DNA from: Torreya grandis
Taxonomy: Eukaryota; Streptophyta; Pinopsida; Cupressales; Taxaceae
Assembly: GCA_037957365.1 (NCBI GenBank)
Contig: JARHVA010002374.1
Span: forward strand, 1,548,501-1,612,500
DNA: 64,000 nucleotides
Direction of reading: 5' to 3'
Positions 48,873 to 64,000 of this stretch are shown here, piece by piece (the stretch's first letter is position 1; each line of letters starts with the position of its first letter). The position numbers were made by a program, and so were the translations under genes. The notes under the pieces are model-generated. The model worked only from the letters and a program-made list of their open reading frames with translations. It made no database searches and was not told the DNA's origin.

Positions 48873-49820
48873 AAAATATATATATATGCTTGTAATCTAA
48901 GGTTTCAATGAATTATTGTGAAAACTTTTAAAACATTATTCTATGTCATAAATGAATGTTAGTATATTTATGCAAATAATAATGAAATCTTATGTGTATT
49001 ACATTTGTGAAAATATTAATATGTGCAAGTGTTTATATTTTTATAGCATAAAAATAGTGCATCATGATGTGTGCCTAGAGATTATGTTACTTATGATTGT
49101 TAATTTGCAGTATAATCTAGGGTATACCTAGGCAGTATAATCCCATACTTGCTTTATTATTATTTTTGGGTGTAAGATTATTTGTTGTTATTCAAGTAAG
49201 GTGCTCAATCCAAATGACCTATGATATTATGAGATGTCATAGAGCTTTACAGTATAAAAAGTACTCAGATGATACATACTATATTTTTGATATCTTGGCC
49301 TACACCTACATAAATATATATGTATTGGTTGTTAATTAAATAGTATGTGTTGGTAGGATATCATTTATACATGTATACAATTTTGAAAGTGTAAACTAAT
49401 GTTAGGATATAATTATATGCATTTGTATGACTTGTTTTATTATATGTTATGCTATGCTAAAGATTCAGTGATACATAAGTTAGTTCGACTCGAGCTCTGA
49501 TGGGCTTGGTATTTATTTATTATGTTAAGGCTGTAGGCCTAAAGGAAATGTAATTGTATCTCATTTGTATATGTTGAATGGCAGTTGCTATATTAGTGGA
49601 CTAACTATGATTGGGTCCTAATGTCTTTACTTTCTTTGATATTTTGATATATTATATTACTTTCAATATTAAAATTTTGGAACCATTATTATTCTAAGTT
49701 GTTTATTATGATTGGTTAAATTTATTTAGTTTAACTATGGTTGAGTGGAATGAGTGTTAAGTAATAGTTTTTAAAAAAACTTACTGCATTATTCTAATTA
49801 CAACTTGAGGGGTTGTAACA

Positions 49821-49845
49821 TTTATTTTCAGAGCTAAGGCTCGAA
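49821..49845 (+). other. Decayed primer binding site of element I
   Basis: TTTATTTTCAGAGCTAAGGC directly after the LTR end resembles a TGGTATCAGAGCYAAGG initiator-Met site with changes in the first bases. Confidence 0.5.
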
Positions 49846-49850
49846 CACTA

Positions 49851-49855
49851 GGACC
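49851..49855. repeat. Possible target-site duplication of element H, left copy
   Basis: GGACC against TGACC at 57973-57977, one difference. Confidence 0.5.
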
Positions 49856-52258
49856 TATTGAGGTCAACATACTCTCATTCCTAAAAATGGGGACCCTTGT
49901 TTCAAATTGTGCAAATTTGTGCTTTAAATAAAAATTCATCTGATCAGAGTATCATTAGAGTGTTTTGCACATTATCTTTATTTGAATATCATCCACACCA
50001 TGGTTGAATTGGCATATTTACACATGATTTTGGTTTGATCTTGTCTAAATTTATTTATATTGCATCTTTGTGTTTCATGTTACAGGTTTAATGGAGTCCC
50101 TTTTGGATAAACATTATTCATAATTTTATGATTTTGTGATTAATTGACCCTTTGATTAATCTATGGTTAAAATGTAAAAAAAAAAACCTTAAGTCAAAAT
50201 GTTTTAGCCTAGGTCTTGTTGAAATGATATTCAAATTTAAGTGGGGTCAATTTTATGTGGGAGCATTTATTACATTTTAGGCATAGTTTAAATTTTAGCC
50301 TAAGTCCTAGTCATAATATATAATACAACTTAGACCTTGGTCTAAAATATTTATGCTAATTCCTTTATGTCTTATAGATCACAGGGACTAATTAACATGG
50401 GGTCTCTTTTTATTATATTTTAAAGCTTAATCTAAAGTTTTATTCTAAGTCTTAAATTTTATTTATTAATACAAATAAAAAATTATGCTAAAACTTTATC
50501 CTAAGTTCTTTATAGTCTTTGAACATTTATGTCTTTTATTTTATGCCCACAGAAATGGGCAAACTCAAAGATGATAGGTGGTGAGATCTTAGAGCTTCAA
50601 AAAGAGAATCAATGACCCATGTGTCAAAGTTAAAAGTCAAAAATTCAAGAGCCCTAGGAAAAACATGGATTCGCTAAGTGGTAGGATCCTATATTTCAAA
50701 GGCAAGATCCAATGGAAAGAATTTTGTTTGAGTAGACAAGATCTAGCAGAACGCATTTGCTCAGGCAGAGATGATTGAATGATGCATGAGCAACATTGAA
50801 ATGTCAAAAGGATCTAAGAGCAGTGCGAGAGTGATAAGTTTCACCATCTCAAAGGAAGATTGAATATCTAATGGAACGTGAGGGTCAAAACTTCAATGGG
50901 CCTAGAGACCTAATTAAACACTACCACATGCCATAAAAATTCTAAGCAATGAAGTATGTTTGCAAGATGAATAGAGAAACCATAGATTCACTAAATGGCA
51001 TGATCTCAAGGGTTTTAATAGAGATCTAACATCTTGTGATAAAATATAATGCTAAATGGACATTAAGAGCTTACAAAGCTACTAAGTGGGCATGCTCATG
51101 TTCAATCACATAGGGCAAGATTTGATAGTGAGAGCCCAAGAGGAATTTTTAAAGATCCAGACCCAATGAGATGTTGACAAGTGTCCTAGAGAAAATGATC
51201 ACATTTCAAATTAATAAATATAATGACATGGCATTTCCACATAGATAGAACACATGGACCTTTTGGTTCTTGATTTATATTAGTCATCAGATGCATAGTT
51301 ATGGGAAGTTACTCATTGGAGGTATTGTCATTGTAAAGGAATACTTGTCTTTGACACGTGTCTAAGTTCCATTTAAAAATGGTTTACTTAAACTATCTCA
51401 TAGGTTGCTCTCATAACCTATAAAAGGAGGTATTATCATTATAAAATAGGGGGGAGTTCTTAGAGCTAAAATTACTTTATAAACTTGGAGCAAGCAGTAC
51501 AAGTAAGGAATCTACAAAGTTTGTCCAATATTTATCTGTATGTTTATTATCATGGTTGCTTCCTTAGTGATATGGTTTGAAATTTAGATTTGAATTGTTT
51601 TTATGGATCTTAGATATGCACATGTTAATGTAGAGTTGTCAATTTGTGCTTATGTTAGGTTGATGAAAGATCTTAGGTTTATTTCATTCTCTTTTGCCTT
51701 TATTGAAGATGTGCAGAAGCTATTTTCCTATGGAAGTAAATATTTAAAGTGAACCTGATTTTTTATTTGCATTACCTTTTCTTAGTCATTTGCCTAATAT
51801 ATAGTAGGATTTGTGCCTCTGCAATTTCATGTTATATATTAGTTTAGTATATGTCTTAATGAAATTTAAGCTTTGTCATAATGTCTAGATTGAAGATCAG
51901 AAACATCTTCATTCTACCCTACCCTCCCTTTTGCTCATTTTTTATCAGATCATTGTAGTTTAGATTTTCATTGTAAATATTCATGCTAGATTAGGGTTAG
52001 AATTTAGGGTTTGGGCATCATTCATTGGACTTAGTTCATATTAATTTCATCTTCACAAAGATTTAGGACTATAGTTGATCCCAAAAAGCATTTACATGTT
52101 CATTTTGTGAAACAATTATTTAGCTTGGCCACTATTCCACCACAGATCTAAGGAAGATCACAACTAGCAACTCATGTTATGGATTTTTTGAATCCATAAA
52201 TGAGAAGTGTTTCTTAAAACACTATATGAACCTATTGATAAATTTAGGTGCATCAATA
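49856..52258 (+). repeat. 5' LTR of element H
   Basis: Collinear with 55550-57972. Ends GCATCAATA (GCATCAACA in the partner). Confidence 0.85.
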
Positions 52259-52267
52259 GGAAAAAAA

Positions 52268-52282
52268 TTGGTGCTAGGAGGG
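52268..52282 (+). other. Primer-site-like sequence of element H
   Basis: TTGGTGCTAGGAGGG nine bases after the LTR. Similar to the candidate in element C. Confidence 0.5.
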
Positions 52283-52630
52283 AATTTAGCTAAATCTATG
52301 TGAATTTGTAGTATCTTTGCTAAGTTTAGTGAATTTTATTCAAATATTATTTGATTATTTGCATAATTGTGTAATTCTTAGCTCTATTGTGTAAATATCA
52401 TTGATATTCATGGTTTTAGACCAGTCTTTGGGTTTTATTTAGCCAAATATCATTATTCTTTGAAGATCTATATGAATTTTTTTGCAAAGATTTGAAGATC
52501 CATTTGTCTTTAAAAAGATTTGGTTTTTATGTTGTATTGTGAATAGGATTTGGATCTGAAATAGCCACAAGTAAGATATTCATCAAGGTATGGTGTGGTT
52601 AAGTGGATATTCTATCAACGTGCTTGGTTA
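52283..52630 (+). other. Leader of element H
   Basis: AT-rich, no coding recognised, between the primer site and the Gag core. Confidence 0.4.
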
Positions 52631-52669
52631 GGTAAATTATTTGCCTAGAAATCCTAAATGGTATTTGCC

Positions 52670-53345
52670 TTTTTTTAGTCCTGTTAGTGTTGTGACTACT
52701 GAAGAACATATCAAGTGATTTAAAGTTGCCTTAGGATTGTTAAATGTTGCTCATGAATATTTTTCCTACAGATTGTTTCCTTTTACTCTTATATATGAGG
52801 CATATGATTAGTTTCTTAACCTTCTTGAATATTTCATTGTCATTTGGAATGATTTCAATAATCATTTCATTGATCAATTTGGAAAGATCATAAGTCCATA
52901 TGTCCTTTATCAACAATTCATTACTGTTAAAAAGAATTCAAATGAAACCATTAGATCTTTTTATGCTAGATTGTTAAAAATATTAAAAAAACTATAGTTC
53001 CTTATAAACCTATTGAGGCTTTAGCTTTAGAGATTTATAAAGATGCTTTAGATCCATTAACTTCTATGTTTTTGAAAATATCCTATTAGAGTCATTAATA
53101 CATTAGCTTTAGCCTATGCTAAAGTTGTGGTAATTAATGATCAAATGCAACCCCAAGGTCAAATAGCATATGTCATTCCAAATATAAATCCTAATTTTCC
53201 CATGTTAAAGGTCATGTTTGATGTTAATCAGAGCATGTTTTCTTTAAATCAAACTCTAATTTTAAACCAATTACCTTTGAGTCATTCTCATCTTGGTCAA
53301 AACATAGGATTCGTAAATAAGATTAGAAGTGGATTTCATCCATAA
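52670..53345 (+). pseudogene. Gag relic of element H
   Basis: Capsid-type structural protein. Plus-strand reading from about 52690 gives an EEHIK start of the gag core, a WNDFNNHFIDQFGK stretch at about 52840-52880 (the W-x-x-F/L...F signature), and YVLYQQFITVKKNSNETIRS at 52900-52970 where related elements have the linker to the second core half. After a frameshift the protein continues as ALAYAKVVVINDQMQPQ at about 53110-53155, typical of the Gag C-terminal region. Stops at several places show that it is dead. Confidence 0.8.
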
Positions 53346-54304
53346 GATCAAAGAGTTATGGTGATACTATTTGGTAGTGTAAATAAATTTCACAATTCAG
53401 AGTCACCTAAAAATAAAAATGACTCCATTTTAAAAATGGTCCAAAAGTTGAGCATTGATTTTCTTGAGACACAAAAGCAATTAGTAATAATGGGGAAAGT
53501 TATAATAGAAATTATTTTGTTTAGGGGTTCAACAGACCCACATGTAGGTTTCAAAATAGAAATGAAAACTATAAGAATGAGCCATCTAAAATTATGAATG
53601 TGCCTTTCATAAACACTCGTGATGTGATTTTAGCTAATTATTGTAGAGTTCTTAATAATGCTACGTGGTCATCTAGTTCTTTTGAGACATTTGCATCTTC
53701 TGAAATAGCTCTTATGGTAGAGACCTATGATTTTCCATTTCACGATGAAGATGAATTTAAAGATACTTTAGAGGAGGGATCTAGTATACCAATCATGGAG
53801 GAAGACCCTATCCTTTCTAAAGAAATAGAAGAAGTGGTAGTTGAGATGAATGGAGTTCCTGAAGATGTCATTGAAACACTTGCATGCAAAGAAGATGAAG
53901 ATGAAGCAAATGAAATAGATCAAAAAAATTCATATGACTCCATCTAAAGGTCATAAATATGTGATAAACATGTTTTAAATGGTAATATTCCAAACAAATC
54001 TCATATCCTTTCTATTGATCATGATGAAGATACCTTTTGGGATGACTTGGAGAGTTTTTGTGCAAAGATTGATAGTTCAATCCTGCTTCATATAGAGATT
54101 AGGGAATGTGTTATAAAAGGTACTATTTTATCTATTATTAAAGACTTTAATGATATTATAAAGATCCCAAAGCAAGATGAAGACATCAATCCAAGCATAC
54201 CAACTGAGTTTACAATACAACCATGGAAGGAAAATGAGACAAGACATGATCAATCTTTAAATGAAGTAGTGTTAGCTTTCCTGATGCAAAAAAGAAGAAT
54301 TTAG
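53346..54304 (+). pseudogene. Acidic post-Gag region of element H
   Basis: Open stretches 53358-53597, 53594-53947 (117 codons) and 54047-54304 are rich in Asp and Glu (for example a run with FHDEDEFKDTLEEG near 53750). The last two share one frame. No enzyme motif is seen. A similar acidic stretch follows the protease relic of element A. Function is unknown. It may be a Gag extension or the remains of a linker left after loss of pol. Confidence 0.6.
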
Positions 54305-55549
54305 GAAGAATATAATTGGATCTTGGATCCATATATTTAATCCATGTGCTTTAGATTGGAGGTGGGAAGCCAAGTTATATCATACAAAAGACACAATCAT
54401 ACAAGTGTTCTTATCCATAAGAAGGGACCATTGAATGAAAACAATCATGTTTCAAGGTTCTATAGTAGTATAAATAAATTTCTATTTGATCATGGAGGTA
54501 GGTTCTTTATGGAGTTAGTGTAGGTATTTAGATTAGTTTCTTTCATTTTTCTTTCATTCATGTCCCTTATTTGTATATATTTTTTTGCTTGTTGTTTATT
54601 TGTTTGGTGTGTTTGCCTTTTCCTTTACTTTGTTCCCTGCTTTCAATAAGTATTTTTCAAGATGGTTTTTAGGCTCCAAATTCACCTAAATGCTCAAGGA
54701 GCTTCTCAAATTAAGAATGTAGGTATGAATTTTAAACATTGGTTGATCGTGGATTCCAAAAATTTGAACTTGATGTTATGATTTGGAGAAATTGGTAAAG
54801 ATTAATATCTAGGTTAATTGTTCCTTAAAATATTAAACCTTGATCTAATCTAAATTTTATTTTAATAAGTATTGCACATGTTGGGTGAAAGTTTAAATTA
54901 TTGAAACACAATCATGTTTGCACTTAATAAACATGATTACCTAGGACAAAGTTTGTAACCAAAGATGATTATCTAAAGATTAAACACTTGACCAAATCCT
55001 AATAATTGACTAACCTGGTTCCCAACCTTTGCTATAAAATCAAAATTATTTTAAAAAAATAATAGTAATAATAAACTTATTATAAAATTCAAGATATTTC
55101 TAAGAAAAGGTGATTCTGGTAAACTCCATCAGAGCTATGGACACCTGAATGGTAGTGGAGCAAGGCCTTGAGTGAATCTAAAGGCATCTCTGTCAATGTT
55201 ATAGATGTCTAACTGGCAACAGAGTAATACCAAATCTTTCCCTGAGCTAAAGCATGATCCTCAATGCACATCCAAATACGCTATAAGTCAATGTTAATGG
55301 TTGAAGTCATGAAATCTAGAAGTTGTTCCCTAAATCCTATGGCAAACGGTAAATAGAATCAAAGCACACACATAGCATGGCTAAGTTTTGATGTTTGGAC
55401 CTAATTCTGTATATGTAAAACTTTTTTTAATTATGAGTTAATCTTAATAATGTTACTTGATCATATGGGATGATTTTTTTGGTTATAAGTTTAAACCAAG
55501 AGTATCTAAATTCTAACATATTGCCATGTTTCCCCCATAAGTCACTATA
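54305..55549 (+). other. 3' untranslated region of element H
   Basis: No coding seen. No good polypurine tract is visible just before the right LTR. The bases before it (GTTTCCCCCATAAG) are pyrimidine-rich, so the tract is decayed or the boundary differs slightly. Confidence 0.5.
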
Positions 55550-57972
55550 TATTGAGATTAATATACCCCATTCCTGAAAATGGGACCCTTATTTCAAATT
55601 ATGCAAATTTATGCTTTAAATTGAAAATTCATAGAGTGTTTTACACATTATCTTTATTTCATGATCGTCCACACCATGGTTGGATTGGCATATTTACACA
55701 TGATTCTAGTTTGATCTTGTTTAAATTTGCTAGCATTGGATCTCTATGTTTCATATTGCAAGTTTAATGGAGTCCCTTTTGGATAAACATTGTTTAATAT
55801 TTTGTGATTTCATCATTAATTGACCCTTTGATTAATTTTTTTGGCCCTTAATTGTCTAATTGAATATATGGTTAAAATCTTAAAGAAAATAGTCTAAATG
55901 TTTTAGCCTAGGTATTTTTTAAAATGACATTCAAAATTAAGTACGATCAATTTTACATGGGAGCATTTATTACATTTTAGGTGTAGTTTAAGTTTTAGCC
56001 TAAGTCCTAGTTGTATTTATTAATACAACTCAAACTTTAGTCTAAAATCTTTAGGTTAAGTCCTTTATGTCTTATAAATTATGAGGACTAATTAACATGG
56101 GGGCTCTTTTATAATATTTTAAAGCTTAATTTAAAGTTTTATCCTAAGTCTTAAATTGTATTTATTAATACAAATAAAATATTAGGCTAAAATTTTATCT
56201 TAAGTTCTTTATAGTCTTCAAACATATATGTCTTTTATTTTATGCCCGCAAAAATAGACAAACCCAAAAGCAACAGGTGGCAAGATCTTAGAGCTTTAAA
56301 AAAAGAATCAACGACCTATGTGTCAAAGTTAAAAGTTAAAAATTTAAGATCCCTAGGATAAGTGTGGATTTTCCAAGTGGTAGGATCTCAAAATTTAAAG
56401 GAAAGATCCAATGGAGAGCATTTTGTTCAAGCAGACAAGATTCAATGGAATGCATTTGCTCAGGTGGAGATGATAGAACGGTGTGTTAGCAATATTGAAA
56501 TATCAAAAGGATCTAAAAGCATCTTGAGAGTGATAAGTGTCACCATATTAGAGGTATCTTGAAGATCCAATGACATGCAAGGGTCAAAACTTCAATAGTC
56601 CTAGAGACCTAACAAGAGGCTGCCATGTAGCATAAACACATTAAGTGATGAAGTATATTTATAAGATGCATGGAGAGCCCATGGATTCACCAAGGGGCAT
56701 GATCTCATGGGTCTTAATAGAGATATAATGGATGGAAATAAAATATAATGTTAAAGGGACACTGAGATCTCATTGAACTACCAAGTGGCATGCTTGTATT
56801 CAATCATATAGGACAAGATTTGATGGTGCGAGCCCATGTGGACTTTTCAAAGATCTAGATCCAATGAGATGTTGATAAGTGTCCTGGGTAAAATAGTTAC
56901 ATTTCAAATTAATAAATAGAATGACATGGCATTGCCACATAGATAGAACACATGGATATTTTGGTTCTTGAGTTATATTGGTCATCAAAAGCATAGTTAT
57001 GGGAAGTTAGTCATAGTTAAGCAGGGTCATTGGAGGTATTATCAATGTAAAGGGATACTTGTCTTTGACACATGTCTAAGTTCCATTTAAAAATGCCTAA
57101 CTTAAACTATCTCATAGGTTTCTCTTAAAACCTATCAAAATAGGTATTGTCATTGTAAAAAAGGGGGAATTCTTAGAGCTAAAATTATTTTTTAAACTTG
57201 AAACAAGCAGTACAATCAAAGAATTCTATAAAGTTTGTCTAATATTTGTCTATGTGTTTTTTATCATGGTTGATTCCTTAATTATCTGATTTGATATTTA
57301 GATTTGATTTATTTTTATGGATCTTAGATGTGCACATGTTAATGTAGATTTGTTCATTTATGCTTATGCTAGGTTGATTGAAACATCTTAGGTTCATTTC
57401 ATTCTCTTTTGCTTTCCATGAAGATGTGTAGAAGTTATTTTCCTATGGAAGTAAATCTTTAAAGTGAACCTAATTTATTATTTGCATTACCTTTCCTTAG
57501 ACATTTGTCTGATTTATAGTAGGATCTATGCCTATGCAATTTTATGTTATATATTAGTTTAGTGCATGTCTTGATGAAATTTAAGTTCTGTCATAATGTC
57601 TAGATTAAAGATGAAAAACACCTTCTTTCTTCCCTACCCTCCTTTTTTCTCCTTTTTTATCATATCATTTTATTTTAGTTTTTCATTTTAAATATCCATG
57701 CTAGATTAGGGTTAGAATTTAGGTTTTGGGAATCATTCATTGGACTTAGTTTAGATTACTTTAATCTTCACAAATATTTAGGACCACAATTACTCCCAAC
57801 AACTATTTACATTTTCATTTTTTGAAATAGTCATTTAGCTTGGCCGCTATTTCACCACATATCTCAAGAAGATCACAACCAATAACTCATGCAATGGATT
57901 CTTTGAATCTAAAAAAGAGAAATGTTTTTTAAACACTATATGAACCTGTTGATACATTTAGGTGCATCAACA
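55550..57972 (+). repeat. 3' LTR of element H
   Basis: Partner of 49856-52258, with scattered substitutions and small indels. The open stretch 55552-55767 lies in LTR sequence and is not taken as a gene. Confidence 0.85.
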
Positions 57973-60280
57973 TGACCTAATGAGTCTATTAACATTTTTG
58001 TACCTTTTTTTTAGAAGAGAGGAGAAATGAAAAAGTATGTATGGTATATTGAGTATGTATCCTAGGAACATTCATACCCCCTTAGAGTTTTTAAAGGGTT
58101 GGTTTATCGAGTGTATAATTGGTGATGGTTGTATAAGGTGTTTGGGTAGGTAAGTGCATAACCTAAGTTATTAAGCTATGAATAAAATTTTCCTACCATA
58201 TTCTTGATCTTTTCGATTGAACACCTTGAATATGATTACATGTTCTTAGTAATCAAATTATCTTCACCATTTGTGTTTTTGTTTTGTGAGTGTTAAAAAG
58301 CATGGAGTGATTCTCACTTAAGTTTATATGCATTAGGTTTTTATCTTACTTACACAAATCTTAGGAGTGGGAATCTTATAAGACCATTCTATATTGTCAC
58401 CACTTAGTGCAGTGGGAATGTAGATGTCATGGTTAAGAATTCCTTTATATTATGAGTTTGCTTTGTTTATTAGCATCTTATATTTATATAGACTTGAGAA
58501 AGAAGTGTCATCTCTCTAGGTTAGCTTAGAGGTGAGTTGTTATGTTTTCACTCTCCTCTTACAGAATTTTATATATTGAGAAGATTCATATTTTTAGGAT
58601 GTTAATTTAAGTGTTTCCTTAAAAATAAAACTTGTTTCTAAAATGTTATTTAATCTTATTCCCTTGAGCTCATGGGATAGTGTTTTTTACTTCTTGTTGA
58701 GTTAAGTTGTAGGATTGGGTAGATTGATGCATCTTTGAGGTTAGTATTTTCCTTTTGGTTATCGAGGTAGGCTATAATACTACACTTACAAGTTTGGTAA
58801 GTGAATAGTGATTGGCAATGTGGATTGTAGTGTTTCTTTTTACCATATGAGGGTATGTAGGAGATTTGTTTTTGAGATGTTAGCTCTCTACTATCTGCTT
58901 GTGACTATTTAGAATCACTATTTTATCTAAACATGTGTACTTGACCATGAGGAATGGCTATCTTTGAATTTATATAAATTCCAATTGATTATAATTATTA
59001 TGTTATTATGTATTTTTGTTTAGATTGATATTATACTCTTATTGAAGCATATTATTTTGAAGAGGTATATATGTACCTTTATTTGGGAGCAAGTAAGGTA
59101 TAAGATCTGGGGAACATCTTCTTAGTCTAAAGGGTTGAGATAAAATTTTAAACTTATTGTGTGCTAGTCATACAAGTAAGGAGACATTATCTCACTTATA
59201 AGGTTGTAAGGATAGTATAAACCTTAATCTTTGTATGTTATGTTAATTATGATATTATTTCCCTTTTACTATGAATATAACACTATAGGTTAAGTTGCAA
59301 AATATGATACTAGTTTTGTTTGATTAGTAGCAACTTAATACAATCTCAAGATGATTATATGATTTTTATTTTATGTATGTTGTTACATCTAAAATTATTT
59401 AGCATATAGTATTGCTTTTTATGATTTGTCAATATAGATTATGTTTCATTGAACCTGTACAATTTTTGGAAATTGTCAAGTCATGGAGACCTAAGGAAAG
59501 AGTGGTAAATTAGCAATGTGAGTTCTAAGAGATAGGATGGTATCCTAATTAGCCTCACATTGACTTATATTGTTGGTATCAAATCTAAAATTTGTAAAGC
59601 AAAACTTGTCAAATTCAATCATATGACCATACATATGTATAATGTGGATGGGTGCTCCATGTGGATGGGTATTCCATGATTTTGTATACATTATTACCAA
59701 TTCATATTCATTATCATACTTGTTTGGAGCTCTGATTGAGTAATGACAGTATTGACACGTTATACTTATCTAAAGTTATGCAGTGTAGTGATAGCATTAA
59801 TATTTACACATCATTCTTGCCAAGTTCTCTAAATGCTTTTTTTATATATAAGAAATACACTCTCTAAGTAAGAGAGATGTGCAGGGGGGCTAGAGGGTGT
59901 TGTGGAACTCTTCTTGGTCATTTATTTTGAATTGCATGATAACCTCGTATTTTTAGAAAGTCAATAAGACTTTTATTGAGTTATTATGGGTTTGTCTTAC
60001 GGTTCTAGACCCTGGGATGGTCATGATAAAATTAATCAACATAAGTGACATTCACAAAACTTTTTTGCATAGTAATAAATGTCACCAAATAGGGTCTTGG
60101 GTGACCAGTACTCTAAGAATAGTGTTAAATAAGAGAACTATGATTATTTCTTAAGTAAAATTTGCATATATTTACATGATATGATATTTGATACTATATT
60201 TTTATGCTATTAAACTCTATTTATTAATCAAAAGTTTTGTTTGAATAAGATTCATTGGGGTGATGATTAGTTTTAAGGGA
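57973..60280 (+). other. Internal region of element I, non-coding
   Basis: Begins with the possible H target duplication TGACC (57973-57977). Reads through many stops in all frames with no retroelement motif. Ends with a weak purine tract TTTTAAGGGA (60271-60280) directly before the LTR start TGTCACATCC. Confidence 0.6.

Positions 60281-64000
<3,720 letters not shown>

Larger units (their letters stand above)
44595..49820 (+). repeat. 5' LTR of element I, containing a retroposon insertion
   Basis: Matches 60281-64000 up to about 49140, beyond which the right copy is outside the window. Without the 919-bp insertion and its duplication the LTR is about 4.3 kb. Differences from the right copy include the retroposon and a 63-bp tandem duplication around a (TA)n run at 48713-48872. 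Also carries a degenerate ~50-bp motif repeated around 47.2-47.6 kb. Confidence 0.85.
49856..57972 (+). mobile_element. Element H: gag-only gypsy-type LTR element nested in element I
   Basis: LTRs 49856-52258 (2403 bp) and 55550-57972 (2423 bp) flank an internal region of 3.3 kb. Gag and an acidic tail are encoded on the plus strand. No protease active site, reverse transcriptase or integrase is present. Termini TATTGAG...TCAACA imply an original TGTTGA/TCAACA inverted end with the first TG changed to TA in both LTRs. H sits about 35 bp after the LTR end of I. It fits the terminal-repeat-with-gag (TR-GAG) description. Confidence 0.85.

Noticed and set aside
52283..52700. tRNA or small RNA genes in the intervals between elements
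   Set aside because: No cloverleaf, box A/B pair or other RNA gene signature could be supported here or elsewhere in the window.

Overview
The window looks like intergenic nuclear DNA of a plant with a large, repeat-rich genome. It is AT-rich, contains no intact host gene, no RNA gene and no bacterial-type signal, and nearly all of it can be assigned to old LTR retrotransposons. Long LTRs (about 0.85 to 4.3 kb), degraded Ty3/gypsy (Tat-like) and Ty1/copia proteins, deep nesting, and LTR pairs diverged by many point changes fit a gymnosperm or another slow-deleting large plant genome. The species assignment is inference only.

Region 1-31 kb is one nested stack. Host element C is a Ty3/gypsy element on the minus strand. 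Its RT and an archaeal-type RNase H lie at 11.2-12.9 kb, its protease at 13.7-14.1 kb, and its Gag continues at 28.1-29.4 kb. C was split between Gag and protease by element B (14126-28085, minus). B was split inside its 5' LTR by element D (19158-27018, minus, copia/SIRE-like, gag only). On the left, a copia element G (3' end at 10114-11227, plus) sits in the C RT, and G is cut by element A (1-10113, minus, gag-protease only, left LTR truncated by the window edge). Target-site duplications and matching LTR lengths support B and D closely.

Region 31-41 kb holds a second gypsy relic F (minus, Gag tail, protease, RT with YLDD) and element E (34372 to beyond 40353, plus). E is a diverged relative of B. 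In one frame it carries a G-patch-like motif followed by a Gag core, and then a long 3' untranslated region containing an 800-bp unit triplicated around (TA)n runs. B and E share a stem-loop and a repeated module in this 3' region.

Region 41-44.6 kb is an AT-rich flank with small tandem duplications. From 44595 to the window end lies element I (plus), with LTRs of about 4.3 kb and no coding capacity seen (LARD-like). Its left LTR received a 919-bp GC-rich retroposon with a 17-bp target duplication. Its internal region received element H (49856-57972, plus, gag only) about 35 bp after the LTR end. The right LTR of I runs off the window.

Most elements here (A, B, D, H, I, possibly E) lack the replication enzymes, so they would have depended on proteins supplied in trans. 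Every coding region found is a relic broken by stops and frameshifts.
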